DNA of 64,000 nt, from the NCBI GenBank assembly GCA_949317995.1, contig OX439037.1:71611762-71675761 (forward strand), in the 5' to 3' direction. The stretch is from Acholoe squamosa (taxonomy: Eukaryota; Annelida; Polychaeta; Phyllodocida; Polynoidae). The position numbers and the translations under genes are program-made. Of the stretch, positions 9,789 to 18,401 are shown one piece after another (the stretch's first letter is position 1; the number at the start of each line of letters is the position of its first letter). The notes beneath the pieces are model-generated. The model saw only the letters and a program-made list of their open reading frames with translations, did no database searches and was not told the DNA's origin.

Positions 9789-10317
9789 TCATTTTTTTAA
9801 GTTGTTTATGAAATCACAATGTTTAATGCTATATTGTCCATAGTTGGATCCTTTTCTTTTTTTATTCACAGGAGTGTTTATTTGTTTATTTATGTAGAGT
9901 TGAATCTTTTTTTCATTCCACAAAGTGTCAGAAGAAAAACTAGATATAATTTTTTGCATGCTTATATTAGAGGCTCTTTTTTTTTAAAAAATATAAGCAG
10001 TATTCTCCACATCTTAAAGATGTTAGTGCTTGTATAGTATGTGAAGAATATTTGTATTTTTTGGATAATTTTTAAAAAAAAAAAAATCTTATTGGAGGTA
10101 ATCCATATGAATCAAAATATTCAGGAATATTATTTTTAGATTTAAAATAAAATGCTACCCAGTGTTCTCCAGGAAGATAGCTTACATCTGTATTTGCTAT
10201 GAAAGCTGTAGGATAAGATTTTATAATGGGGATTTTATCTGCTGCATAAATACCATAATTTCCTTTGGTTATATTTTTATCTTTTTCTAAAATGCTTATT
10301 AATTCCTCACCGTTCAT
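9789..10317 (-). pseudogene. PRO: Adenain-type virion maturation cysteine protease, disrupted
   Basis: The first 81 codons from ATG 10317 hold the catalytic histidine region GEHWVAFYF and the acidic strand EYFDSYGLPP. A stop then falls at a T13/A5 homopolymer junction (plus 10069-10086). The same frame resumes directly after it with the glutamine and catalytic cysteine segment (IQALTSLRCGEYCLYFL). A second break at the T9 run 9977-9985 moves the C-terminal 60 codons to another frame, which ends at 9789. In adenain the Gln sits seven residues before Cys, as here. The enzyme cleaves capsid precursors during maturation and lies next to the capsid gene, as in other Polintons. Both breaks are at homopolymers: either decay or base-call error. 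Confidence 0.85.
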
Positions 10318-10321
10318 TTTA

Positions 10322-11671
10322 TTATTTTAATGAAGTGGCATTGTTAGGTCCCAATATTAAAAGAGAATCGTATTCTAAATAAATAACAGCTGCTATTCCA
10401 TGGGTGGGGACTGTTCCCAATTTAAAAGTGAAGCTTAAAGATCCGTTTTCTGATAGTTCAAACGTTTCTGAATTAATTCCATTTCTTGATAAATCAAAAC
10501 AGTAAAGCGCATATCCATTTTTAAATTCTTCAGGGGTTATATTCACAGGTTCATTTCTGAATATATTTCCTGTACCTTTTAGCATAGCTAAATATGCCAT
10601 GAAATATTTATTGTTGGGAAAATCTATATTATATTGATAAAAAGGTGTACCTCCATCGTTAACTTTTAATTCTACTTCTGTTACATTGAAGTTATCAAAT
10701 TTAAATGGATTATGATTATAATGACCCGCGAAGCCATCGAGTCTTACTAAAGAGATAATGACTCTTTTTGGTAATTCTGTGTTATTTACAATATGTGATC
10801 CTTGTAATATTGATTTATTAGGACCAAAAGTAACATATTTCATTAATGTTTTCCTCATATTATATTTTAAAGTGAAATTCTGATCTAATCGTGCTCTCAT
10901 TAATTCATTGTAAAAACTATCTGTTAGGCGATATCTTTTTATGAACATATTCATATCTTCTATTTGAATTATATATTTTTTGTCAGCTTCTTTTGCCATT
11001 AAACAAAACTTTTCATCTGATCTATCGAATTCTATGATAAGAGGTAAATCCCCTGGAAACATCTTAGTTTGTGCGAACAAGTCATTGTGAACTCGACACA
11101 ACATTTCTATTTCTGTTCCGTTTTTAGTTAAATTATAGCGCTGCTTGACACCTGCATTGTGTGTATTACTATTTACGTTTTCTATTTCATTAAAATCTTT
11201 GGTGTCTTTGTAAAATAAAGATAGTATACCCAGTCGGCTAGCAACTAATGGATCATAATTAAGCAGCATTTCAAACATAGCTTTGTATGCATATAAGTCA
11301 TTACTTTCTGATATCCTTATACCATTGATGAATGCTTTTACATTTTTAAATATGCTTGCTCCAAAAAAGTTTACTGGAAACACCCTTGCTTCGTCTTTAA
11401 TTACATTTGGAGTGTTTGCATCAGGAGCACTTGGAGCTGTTTTGTCTTCTTTTAATATTTTTGCTTTTATTTGGATAAAGCTGTCATGTAAAGAAATGAA
11501 ATCCTTGTTGTTTGACTTAAGAGAAAATTGAACAGTACCACTGTTTGCAGATGCCGTAGGCTCAACTTTTTCATAATAGTTTTTTTCAACAGAAGTATTT
11601 GCTAAAGGCACACTGTCAAAATCTAAATCTGAACTTATACAGTGACAAGGACTCTCATCTATGAGTGACAT
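10322..11671 (-). CDS. MCP: Major capsid protein, double jelly roll (hexon-like)
   Basis: 449 residues, fully open. The N-terminus has the family pattern of an acidic start, DSVPLANTSVEKNYYEKVEP, then a segment with ISLHDSFIQIKAKI, which matches the 'DY.DL..T.L.V..K' region of Polinton capsid proteins. About residues 112-150 contain FFGASIFKNVKAFINGIRIS and YAYKAMFEMLLNYDP, the conserved loop and helix after the second strand set. The C-terminal half carries the second barrel (YALYCFDLSRNG and the end with ILGPN). Length fits the animal Maverick capsid family. It would form the pseudo-hexagonal capsomers. It sits between protease and the pVI/pX-like gene, a typical virion block. Confidence 0.85.
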   Translation of the reverse strand: MSLIDESPCHCISSDLDFDSVPLANTSVEKNYYEKVEPTASANSGTVQFSLKSNNKDFISLHDSFIQIKAKILKEDKTAPSAPDANTPNVIKDEARVFPVNFFGASIFKNVKAFINGIRISESNDLYAYKAMFEMLLNYDPLVASRLGILSLFYKDTKDFNEIENVNSNTHNAGVKQRYNLTKNGTEIEMLCRVHNDLFAQTKMFPGDLPLIIEFDRSDEKFCLMAKEADKKYIIQIEDMNMFIKRYRLTDSFYNELMRARLDQNFTLKYNMRKTLMKYVTFGPNKSILQGSHIVNNTELPKRVIISLVRLDGFAGHYNHNPFKFDNFNVTEVELKVNDGGTPFYQYNIDFPNNKYFMAYLAMLKGTGNIFRNEPVNITPEEFKNGYALYCFDLSRNGINSETFELSENGSLSFTFKLGTVPTHGIAAVIYLEYDSLLILGPNNATSLK

Positions 11672-11737
11672 TTTAAATTGTTTTTACTTTTTTAACTTTC
11701 TATAGGTGTCTATCCCAGCAGTATATTTTAAGTTTGG

Positions 11738-12217
11738 CTAATCAAAAATATCTCTTGAGTATGTTTTTTTTTTTTTTTTAATTTTGGATCTTTTGGTGCT
11801 AGAGTTAATTCTTTTTTTGGTTTTAGGTTTATTTATTCTGTTTCCTACATAATTTAAAGCGCTTGAACTTAAATCATTTAAGCCGGATTGAGCCTCATCT
11901 TTTAATGCCTCTTTTATGTTCCCTCCAGATAAAACATTTTCTGCAACATTTATCCCTCCTTTTAACATTCTTTTGCCTACTCCTTTAGCAGCTGACTTAA
12001 GCACTGGTGCTATAAGTGGAACAACTTTTTTAAATAAGCCAGCAAAAATATTACCTAAACCATATCCTTTTTGATATTTAGTCCCCATGAAAACTGGGAG
12101 CCCTTGACCATGTTGAATGTATTGAAGAGGATAGGCATTTTTTTTTTCAAATAAGTTGTGATATAATGCTCTATCGTTTTTCCTTTGGTTTGAACTGTAA
12201 TGTTGGTGCATAACCAT
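11738..12217 (-). CDS. pVI/pX-like minor virion protein
   Basis: 159 residues, ATG start. A glycine-rich segment at about residues 50-60 (KGYGLGNIFAGLFKKVVPLI) leads into an amphipathic helix and an 'AAKGVGKRMLKGG' stretch. The C-terminus is highly basic (TKKRINSSTKRSKIKKKKK). This layout recurs in Polinton and adintovirus proteins likened to adenovirus pVI and pX, which contact DNA or membranes inside the capsid and are cut by the protease. A glycine pair around GQGLP or GYGLG could be protease sites. Assignment rests on layout and position. Confidence 0.65.
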   Translation of the reverse strand: MVMHQHYSSNQRKNDRALYHNLFEKKNAYPLQYIQHGQGLPVFMGTKYQKGYGLGNIFAGLFKKVVPLIAPVLKSAAKGVGKRMLKGGINVAENVLSGGNIKEALKDEAQSGLNDLSSSALNYVGNRINKPKTKKRINSSTKRSKIKKKKKTYSRDIFD

Positions 12218-12330
12218 TTTTTAAATGAAATTTAAATGAAGGAAAATCGTATAATATATATATATATAAATTAAAAGAAAAGATTTATTAAAATAAAGTA
12301 TATCTCATCTTATCTCAACTTTATTTTCTC

Positions 12331-12723
12331 TTATTTTTTTCTCCAGTTTGTTACCCACTCTTTTCCTAAAAACAATTTATTTGGTTTAGGCTTTCGTTTG
12401 CTTAAAAGTAAAGACTCTTGCTCATATATTTTTTGTCTAGGATGTAGTTGTACAGATGCTTCTGTGTCCTCATCTTCTTCTCTAGTAAAAATGTCTTTTT
12501 TCAATAATGTTTTTTGCTGTAAAACAGGGGATTTACTTACAGTAGGTATAGGTGATGTTTTGGTTAAAGGTGAAAAAACAGGAGTTTTGGTTTCTAAAAT
12601 TTTTCCAAGTGATATGCTTTTTGGAGTTGAGGTATGCATTTTACTTTTGGAAAAAGGTGGTAAATCTTTGGGAGAAAATAAATTCTTAGATTCATATTCA
12701 TCATCTGAAGGATATTCATCATT

Positions 12724-12755
<32 letters not shown>

Positions 12756-12756
12756 T
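12331..12756 (-). CDS. Acidic viral ORF, possibly the C-terminal part of the upstream gene
   Basis: From the first ATG (12756) about 141 residues: a run of ten aspartates, then a proline/serine/threonine-rich low-complexity region and a basic tryptophan-containing end (KEWVTNWRKK). The open frame extends upstream of this ATG to a stop near 12860 and overlaps the end of the 235-residue gene in the -1 frame. At plus 12844-12851 an A8 run (minus strand) lies exactly in the overlap. It may therefore be a continuation of that gene, joined by frameshifting or separated by a base-call error, rather than an independent protein. Confidence 0.55.
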
Positions 12757-12812
12757 AGACACATTTGTGAAAGTAGGAGGAGTTATATCTAATATGTTAG
12801 TTGCCCCCTCTT

Positions 12813-13520
12813 TCAGGTCATGAGTTCCTTGTTTTGATTCATCTTTTTTTTCAGTTTTTTAGTATGATATATTATATCTGTCATTATGTCTTCACTTGGA
12901 TATGGTCCAGGAATATAAGAGCTCGATCTTTTTTTTTGCACCATACTTGGTTTATTTTTTATCCAAGAAGGGGGTAAGATAGTAATGAGATGTGAATATA
13001 ATGTTTGCGTACCTGTAGGCTCATTTTTAAAACCAGATTTTGAAAAATATTTCATTATATCAATGATATTTGAATTCGCTATTTTCTTTGAATCATAACT
13101 TATTTCTCCAGCTGTGTCCCATTGGTACTTATTTTCTAACATTTTTTCTAAGATCATTTTAATGTTTGGTCTTTGTGCCAAGGGTACTTTGTCAAGAATG
13201 TAGTTTATGGTTATACCTATTTGTGATGTTTCCTTAGGTTTAGATTCTAGGTTGTTTACTTCTACAGGAAGTTGATCAGTGTTTTCAGTAGAATATATAG
13301 AGTAGGGATTTATTTTAAACACTCGCTGATTTATTAATTCTTCCTGTCTTTTTAAAACAGGATTTTCCTGTTTTGAATTTTCATTTATTTCGCTTTGTAT
13401 ATTTTTGGTTTTTAAAGTATTTGATATATTATCTTCATTTTTATTCATATTTAACATTTTTTCATATTTTTTATATAAAGATAAGGGTATAATTACACTT
13501 TCTTTAAAACTGTGACTCAT
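12813..13520 (-). CDS. Conserved Polinton protein of unknown role (WDTAGE family)
   Basis: 235 residues, ATG start. The N-terminal half is polar and probably disordered. About residues 100-165 form the conserved core: IDKVPLAQRPNIKMILEK-like helix, then KYQWDTAGEISYDSKK and SNIIDIMKYF. This matches the pattern 'I.W...GE......I.GSNI.DL' that I associate with proteins found beside the ATPase and capsid genes of animal Mavericks, usually longer than this. A virion or packaging role is likely from context. The frame ends shortly after an A8 run and the next ORF continues in -1. Confidence 0.6.
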   Translation of the reverse strand: MSHSFKESVIIPLSLYKKYEKMLNMNKNEDNISNTLKTKNIQSEINENSKQENPVLKRQEELINQRVFKINPYSIYSTENTDQLPVEVNNLESKPKETSQIGITINYILDKVPLAQRPNIKMILEKMLENKYQWDTAGEISYDSKKIANSNIIDIMKYFSKSGFKNEPTGTQTLYSHLITILPPSWIKNKPSMVQKKRSSSYIPGPYPSEDIMTDIIYHTKKLKKKMNQNKELMT

Positions 13521-13536
13521 ATTTTATTTTATTTTT

Positions 13537-13929
13537 TCACCTTCCTGTTATAGCACCGGCTATTGCAGGTATAATACCAGACAACAATGGGAGTAAAAAT
13601 TGTAAAAATCCTCCTTTTTGTTTTAAAGTTGATTTCCTTCTTGCTTCACTAACTCCTTTTTTGCTAACTAGCAACCTCAAAGTATTTTTATGACGTTTTA
13701 GCTTTGAATGTGTTTTTTTATCTATAGGCACATTACCAGCTAACACATTAAATATGCATTGGTATATTGCATCTAAGTCTTTTTTTGATGCAAAATCAAT
13801 TAATATATTTCTTTTTTTGGCATTTTTGGCTGAGGCTAGCAATGAAAGAAAATGCTGATGTTTTATTATATTGCAACATTTCTTTTTTTTAACTCCAACT
13901 TTCCTTTTCTTTACCTGTGTTTTAGCCAT
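13537..13929 (-). CDS. Small basic conserved Polinton protein with hydrophobic C-terminus
   Basis: 130 residues, ATG start. It has a very lysine-rich N-terminus (KTQVKKRKVGVKKKK), a helical core with the pattern DLDAIYQCIFNVLAGNVPI, then KLKRHKNTLRLLVSKKG, and a C-terminal GGFLQFLLPLLSGIIPAI membrane-active stretch. The 'A..N.L.GN+P ... L+..K..LR.L ... GGFL..LLP.L' pattern is common in animal Polintons next to the packaging ATPase. Likely a minor virion protein, with function not established. Confidence 0.65.
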   Translation of the reverse strand: MAKTQVKKRKVGVKKKKCCNIIKHQHFLSLLASAKNAKKRNILIDFASKKDLDAIYQCIFNVLAGNVPIDKKTHSKLKRHKNTLRLLVSKKGVSEARRKSTLKQKGGFLQFLLPLLSGIIPAIAGAITGR

Positions 13930-14018
13930 TTTTTAAAGTATTTTATTTATCCAATATAAAAAATCTGATTTTTTTTTATTGTGCAAGCTTCTTAACTTCA
14001 CTTATCTCATGTAAGTTT

Positions 14019-14693
14019 TTACTTTTTATTTGGTATAAATATTCGCTGTGAATCAGAAAAAATATCTGTTCTAAACATGAGATCTTTGTTTCTTTTTTGA
14101 TGACCATCTATAAATAAATATCCATGAGGAGAATTTGTTGCAGCTGAAAATATATCATGAAAAGTTTTTACTCGATCAGGCATAAGTTTTCTTCCTAAAG
14201 AATGGGATATTGTTTGATCCAAAGGAGAATTAAATATTACTAAGTAAGTTGCATTTTTTGCCAATGTTTTTCTTTCTTTTCCTTCACAAAAAAAATTCTG
14301 CGTAATAAATACCACACTTAAACCATCATGATGAGAACGCTTAGTAAATAAATCTGTAACTAATGGATCCTTAGAACATTCCATCATTAAATCATCTAAC
14401 ACTATAAGCTCGTGATTATTAGGTGATATATAATCATCAAAAGTATGAGGCAACCCTTGAATAAAATTAATGTTTTTTAAGTTTAAATCAATTACATCAG
14501 AAGGGGGACTTTGTCCATAAAACCAGTTTATTTTTTTAAATTCATTGTCTATAATGCGATCCATATTTTTTAAAAGATTAAGAAGAAAACTGGTTTTTCC
14601 TGAATTACTAGGGCCTGCTATTATCATAGAAAATGGAGTTTTTAATCTCGCATCAATTAATTCTATGTCTTTAGTTTTAGTTTTTTCTACCAT
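14019..14693 (-). CDS. ATP: FtsK/HerA-family genome-packaging ATPase
   Basis: 224 residues, ATG start, fully open. Walker A is MIIAGPSNSGKTSFL near residue 25. Walker B is HELIVLDDLMME near 95. A sensor-type segment follows (GLSVVFITQNFF) near 130, and then a conserved asparagine region (NATYLVIFNSP). This is the A32-like packaging ATPase that pumps viral DNA into capsids in Polintons, adintoviruses and related viruses. Its start codon overlaps the last 17 bases of the integrase gene. Confidence 0.9.
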   Translation of the reverse strand: MVEKTKTKDIELIDARLKTPFSMIIAGPSNSGKTSFLLNLLKNMDRIIDNEFKKINWFYGQSPPSDVIDLNLKNINFIQGLPHTFDDYISPNNHELIVLDDLMMECSKDPLVTDLFTKRSHHDGLSVVFITQNFFCEGKERKTLAKNATYLVIFNSPLDQTISHSLGRKLMPDRVKTFHDIFSAATNSPHGYLFIDGHQKRNKDLMFRTDIFSDSQRIFIPNKK

Positions 14694-16620
14694 CTTGTAT
14701 CTTATTTAATTCTTGTGCATAAAAACTACCAGTAAGTATTTCATTGTTTTCATCTAATAATATGTAGGTGGCCATGTTCTAAGCACAAAAGCTACTTGAA
14801 ATATTTCTTTTTGCCAATTTGGCTTACAAAGGGGTAACATCTAGCACCACATATCAAGCAGCATTCAATGAACTGCGTGATAGTTACAGAGATCACGTAC
14901 CAATCTACACCGACGGATCACATATGGCAGACAAAACAGCATCTGCAGCCGTTCTAGGACCCCATGCCTTCAAAGAACGCCTGCCAGACGAAGCCTCCAT
15001 CTACACAGCAGAGCTACATGCGTTATACCTAGCACAAGATCACATTGAGACATCAGAAGGCAACAACTACCTGATTGTATCTGACTCCAAATCATCACTG
15101 TCAGCAATGCAGCATAGCAAGTGGACACACCCTCTCGTGAAAAGAGTGTTGGAACGACACAATAGTCTTGCTCTAGCTGGAAAGAAGATAGCGTATGCTT
15201 GGGTACCAGGCCATGAAGGAATCCATGGCAATGACCTAGCAGACGTTGCTGCCAAGGATGCAACAAATCAAGTTCCAATAGATATGCCTCTACCATCAGA
15301 GGACCTCAAACGGAAAATCAGGAAATACATCCACCAAAAGTGGCAAGAGTCATGGGACGCTGAAAGAGACAATAAACTCTACAAAATACAGCCCAAGATA
15401 GGCACAACCAAGAAAGCCAAATGCAAGAGCAGAAGAGAAGAAATTGTCATGAACAGACTAAGAATAGGCCACACCAGACTAACGCATTCACACCTGATGA
15501 AGAGAGAACCCAGACCGCTTTGCAAGAGGTGTCAAAAACACCTGACGGTGGAACATTTCCTTGTGGAATGTAGCCAGTGCCCCATCAGGGCACAATACCA
15601 TCAATGTACAACACTGAAAGAGTTATTTGATACCTGCAGACCGGATACAATACTTGCATATGTCAAGAACCTGGGATACTACAGTCAAATTTAAACAGTA
15701 GAAACTTTCTTCCATAAAACCTTTAGGCACAAATAGCCATCACCAGTAGCTGACGTGCCGTTAAACACTAACTAACTAACTAACTTATATCCTTTAGTAA
15801 ATGTTTTTCTTTTAGTTGTGATTTTTACTTTATCTCCTACTGAGAAAGGAAGTTGTATTCTTCTAGAATGTAAATATGGTTTGTATTGTTTGTCCCAAAT
15901 TATCTTTTGGTTTTTTTCATCAACTTCAGAGGGGCTAATTCCTAGAGTACGATGTGGACTTTTATTGTAGCTAAGTACAATGTCTTGCAAATCATCGATA
16001 TCTATCTCAAGCTTTTTTTAAAGGTTAAAAATCGATGTATTTTATTTTGTATAGTTCTTATAAAACGTTCAACTATTGCAGCCTTTGTGTCTTGTGATGT
16101 GCTAAAAGAGTGAATATTTTGGTTAATGAGATATTTCTTAAAAACACCCTTAAATTCACTACCTTCATCTACTTGAATAAGCCTAGGCTTGTGTTTTGCC
16201 CTAAATAATATAGCTTTAAAGCCTATTAATGTTGTTTCTGCTTTTTTGTCTTTAACAGGTTCTATGTAAGCATATCTGGAAAAGCAATCTATAGCAGCTA
16301 ATAAATATGAAATGTTGTTATTATATCGTCTAATTTGGAAAGTACTTATTAAATCTAACTGCCATTGATCATTTAATCCTTTTACAATAGTTTTTCGTCT
16401 TAAAAAGTTATATTGTATAGGTTTGTGTGAAGTATAAGTTCTAGTATTTTGTAAAAATATTTCAGCGTCTTTTAAAGTTATTTTTTTGTCTTTTTTTTTA
16501 AGCAGATTTATATAGCTTTTTCACAGAACTAAAAGATGAAGGATGACTTGGGTTAAAGTAAATACTTTCAAACAACCTTTTTATTTCTTGGTTTCTTTTT
16601 ATTTCTTCTTTTTTTGCCAT
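14677..16620 (-). pseudogene. INT: Retroviral-type integrase, split by a LINE and frameshifted
   Basis: Starts at ATG 16620 (MAKKEEIKRNQEIKRLF). A first shift occurs at the T9 run 16491-16499. The catalytic core is open from about 16490 to 16020 without any ATG: DQWQLDL (Asp codon 16353-16355), LIQVDEGSEF (Asp 16167-16169) and AAIVERFIRTI (Glu 16068-16070), so a D,D,E triad is present. A second shift is at the T7 run 16013-16019, followed by SYNKSPHRTLGISPSEV. At 15784 the gene is cut by a LINE and resumes at 14826 with the end of the C-terminal domain; another one-base shift is at about 14757-14763. It ends at TAA 14677, inside the ATPase start. The enzyme would integrate the viral genome; this copy cannot be functional. 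Confidence 0.9.
14827..15783 (+). mobile_element. 5'-truncated I-group LINE insertion (RNase H and C-terminal zinc region)
   Basis: Inserted opposite to the viral genes. The open frame 14819-15694 holds RNase H: YTDGSHMADK, ELHALYLAQDHIE, VSDSKSSLSAM and HEGIHGNDLADVAAKDA supply the D-E-D-D residues. After it comes a CKRCQKHLTVEHFLVEC zinc knuckle. Only the 3' end of the ORF is present, as expected from 5' truncation. The tail is (ACTA/TAAC)n, seen as ACTAACTAACTAAC. The 4-bp CTTA occurs on both sides (14823-14826 and 15784-15787). RNase H plus this knuckle points to the I/Nimb/R1 kind of LINE. The intact frame suggests a fairly recent insertion. Confidence 0.9.
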
Positions 16621-17253
16621 ATTAAAATTAAACACTTCTTAAGAATAAACATATAAAGATGTAAACATGTTATGTTTGAAACAGGTGCAGTCCTTAAAAC
16701 ATTAAAGCATGCATTTAACCCTCTTGTTTACTAACCATCTCATTACAATTCTTAAGTTATGTTTTACTTTTAACTAGTGTGCGATGGTAAATATGATTTG
16801 TCACATTTAGTACATGAAATGAAAACATTTATAAACTATGTTTGGAACAAATGCACGTATCCTGATGAATTAAAAGTAAAATTACATAAAAAAACAATGT
16901 TAGGATCTTAGTATTTACACACCCAATAATAAGTTAATATCCTTAAGGACAAATACCAGATTCCTAACAACAACAACAAAGTATCATGATAGCGTATTAT
17001 TTGATTTGTTCACTAAGCATTTCAATGTAGATATATGACATCAATAAACATCATTTAAAAGTACAAAATATCATTTCACTGAAAAAAAGAAACACAAAAA
17101 ATAAACTTTTTAGGTTTAAACTAATATATAAGCAGCTAATACTTACTAAATATGAATTCTCTTTTACTATATACACAACTTGTTATAATAATACAAAATA
17201 ATATTTTCAATACAGGCACATGAAAAAACATTTAAAAGCAAACAAGAAATATT
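16621..17253. other. AT-rich spacer, possible plus-strand ORF remnant
   Basis: No assigned gene. Near 16775-16910 the plus strand has about 45 open codons (CDGKYDLSHLVHEMKTF onward to KKTMLGS and TAG) with a protein-like composition but no ATG at its start. It could be a relic on the opposite strand or chance. The rest is low complexity. Confidence 0.35.
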
Positions 17254-17763
17254 TTAAAGAATGACATCAACAGTTTTAGATTTTTTTGGATAAATATTTC
17301 CCTTTTTGCAACTTATTTTAAGAGTAAGCTGTAGTGGCTCATTTGTCTTTTTTGTTAAATTTAAAACTGTATTGTTATCTTTACAAGCAGATGTGTTTTT
17401 ACCTGTTTCTTTTTCATTTTGACTGTTGCTTAATGTAATTTTTTTACTTTTTTTTTCAGTTAAATCGATAATTTTGTTAGAAAGGAGATTACTTCTTTTT
17501 TTCAGATTTTTAGTAATTATTTTTTTTTCTTTTTCGTCCTTTTTTTTAAAAGAATCTTTGCTCTTTGATTTTAATTTCTCCAATTCATATTTTTCATGAC
17601 ATGAATTACATCTAGATGGGTGTCGACTAAAAAAATGAGCGGAATGTAAGGGTCTATGACAGCAGATACATTCTTTGTACATATTTTCATAACAAGGAAT
17701 ACAATATTTTTTTCCAGTTTTTAAGTCATCACAAATACCACAATATATACATAATTCGCCCAT
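17254..17763 (-). CDS. Treble-clef/RING-like zinc protein with basic tail
   Basis: About 169 residues from the ATG at 17763; the frame is open further up but only with a TTG. Residues 1-70 hold closely spaced cysteines: CIYCGICDD, KKYCIPCYENMYKECICC, then HRPLHSAHFF and CNSCHEKYE. The C..CHRPL.....F.....C..C pattern recurs in zinc proteins of animal Mavericks. The remaining 100 residues are lysine-rich and probably disordered. A nucleic-acid-binding or regulatory role is likely but unproven. It lies between integrase and the PC4-like gene. Confidence 0.65.
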   Translation of the reverse strand: MGELCIYCGICDDLKTGKKYCIPCYENMYKECICCHRPLHSAHFFSRHPSRCNSCHEKYELEKLKSKSKDSFKKKDEKEKKIITKNLKKRSNLLSNKIIDLTEKKSKKITLSNSQNEKETGKNTSACKDNNTVLNLTKKTNEPLQLTLKISCKKGNIYPKKSKTVDVIL

Positions 17764-17873
17764 TTTAAATAAATAAAAATATTTGGAAAACAAACATTAA
17801 AAGTTGATTGTTTTTTAGCTAATTATGTTCACCTAAAGATGTCTATCCCACAGACTTTTTCTTAAAATTATTT

Positions 17874-18185
17874 TTAATCACTGTCAGAATTACTGTCTAC
17901 ATAGGAATTATCGCTATCACTTTCATCACTGTCTCTTTTAACTGATGATTTACTTTTCTTTTTACCTTCATTTTTTGTTTCTGTTTCTTTAGGACTTTTA
18001 ATCTTTTTTATTCTTTTTTCTTTTTTAACCTTTAATTTTATAAGTTCATCATATTCAGATTTTTGCAAGCTCATATTTTTATCTTTAGTCATATCATGCA
18101 AATGAATATATTCTTTTCCTCTAAATCTAGTTATATCTATTCTCTTTTTTTTTCCAAACGGAATGGTGTGAAATTTAGAAGCCAT
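17874..18185 (-). CDS. PC4/p15-like small protein
   Basis: 103 residues, ATG start. Residues about 10-50 follow the PC4 pattern: FGKKKRIDITRFRGKEYIHL, then SLQKSEYDELIKL, that is, strands of a single-stranded-DNA-binding domain ending in the 'isL...ewd.L' helix. The rest is a KE-rich linker and a serine/aspartate tail (SDESDSDNS), like the acidic serine-rich part of PC4 but at the C-terminus. It could bind ssDNA during replication or transcription. Similarity judged by eye only. Confidence 0.5.
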   Translation of the reverse strand: MASKFHTIPFGKKKRIDITRFRGKEYIHLHDMTKDKNMSLQKSEYDELIKLKVKKEKRIKKIKSPKETETKNEGKKKSKSSVKRDSDESDSDNSYVDSNSDSD

Positions 18186-18401
18186 CAGAAGTAATTTCTT
18201 TTAAATTAATTTGTGATTTCTTTGAAAATAGATTTTTAAAATATTAACTTTTAAGTGCTTAGAAATGATTTCTTTATGTTGATATAAAATACCCTGCTGT
18301 TTAGATCCAAAAGGTGAATTTCATTTGTTTTAAAACAGTACAACACAAGTAATCTCAAGTATATTTTCACTGTTCCATACACAATGTTATGCCTTTTTAG
18401 T

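Noticed and set aside
9819..10037. Plus-strand ORF with hydrophobic residues
   Set aside because: It is antisense to the broken protease, whose catalytic Cys segment is clear on the minus strand.
12398..12823. Plus-strand 141-codon serine-rich ORF
   Set aside because: Antisense shadow of the Asp-rich viral ORF.
14970..15296. Minus-strand ORFs inside the LINE
   Set aside because: Antisense of the RNase H frame; no motifs.
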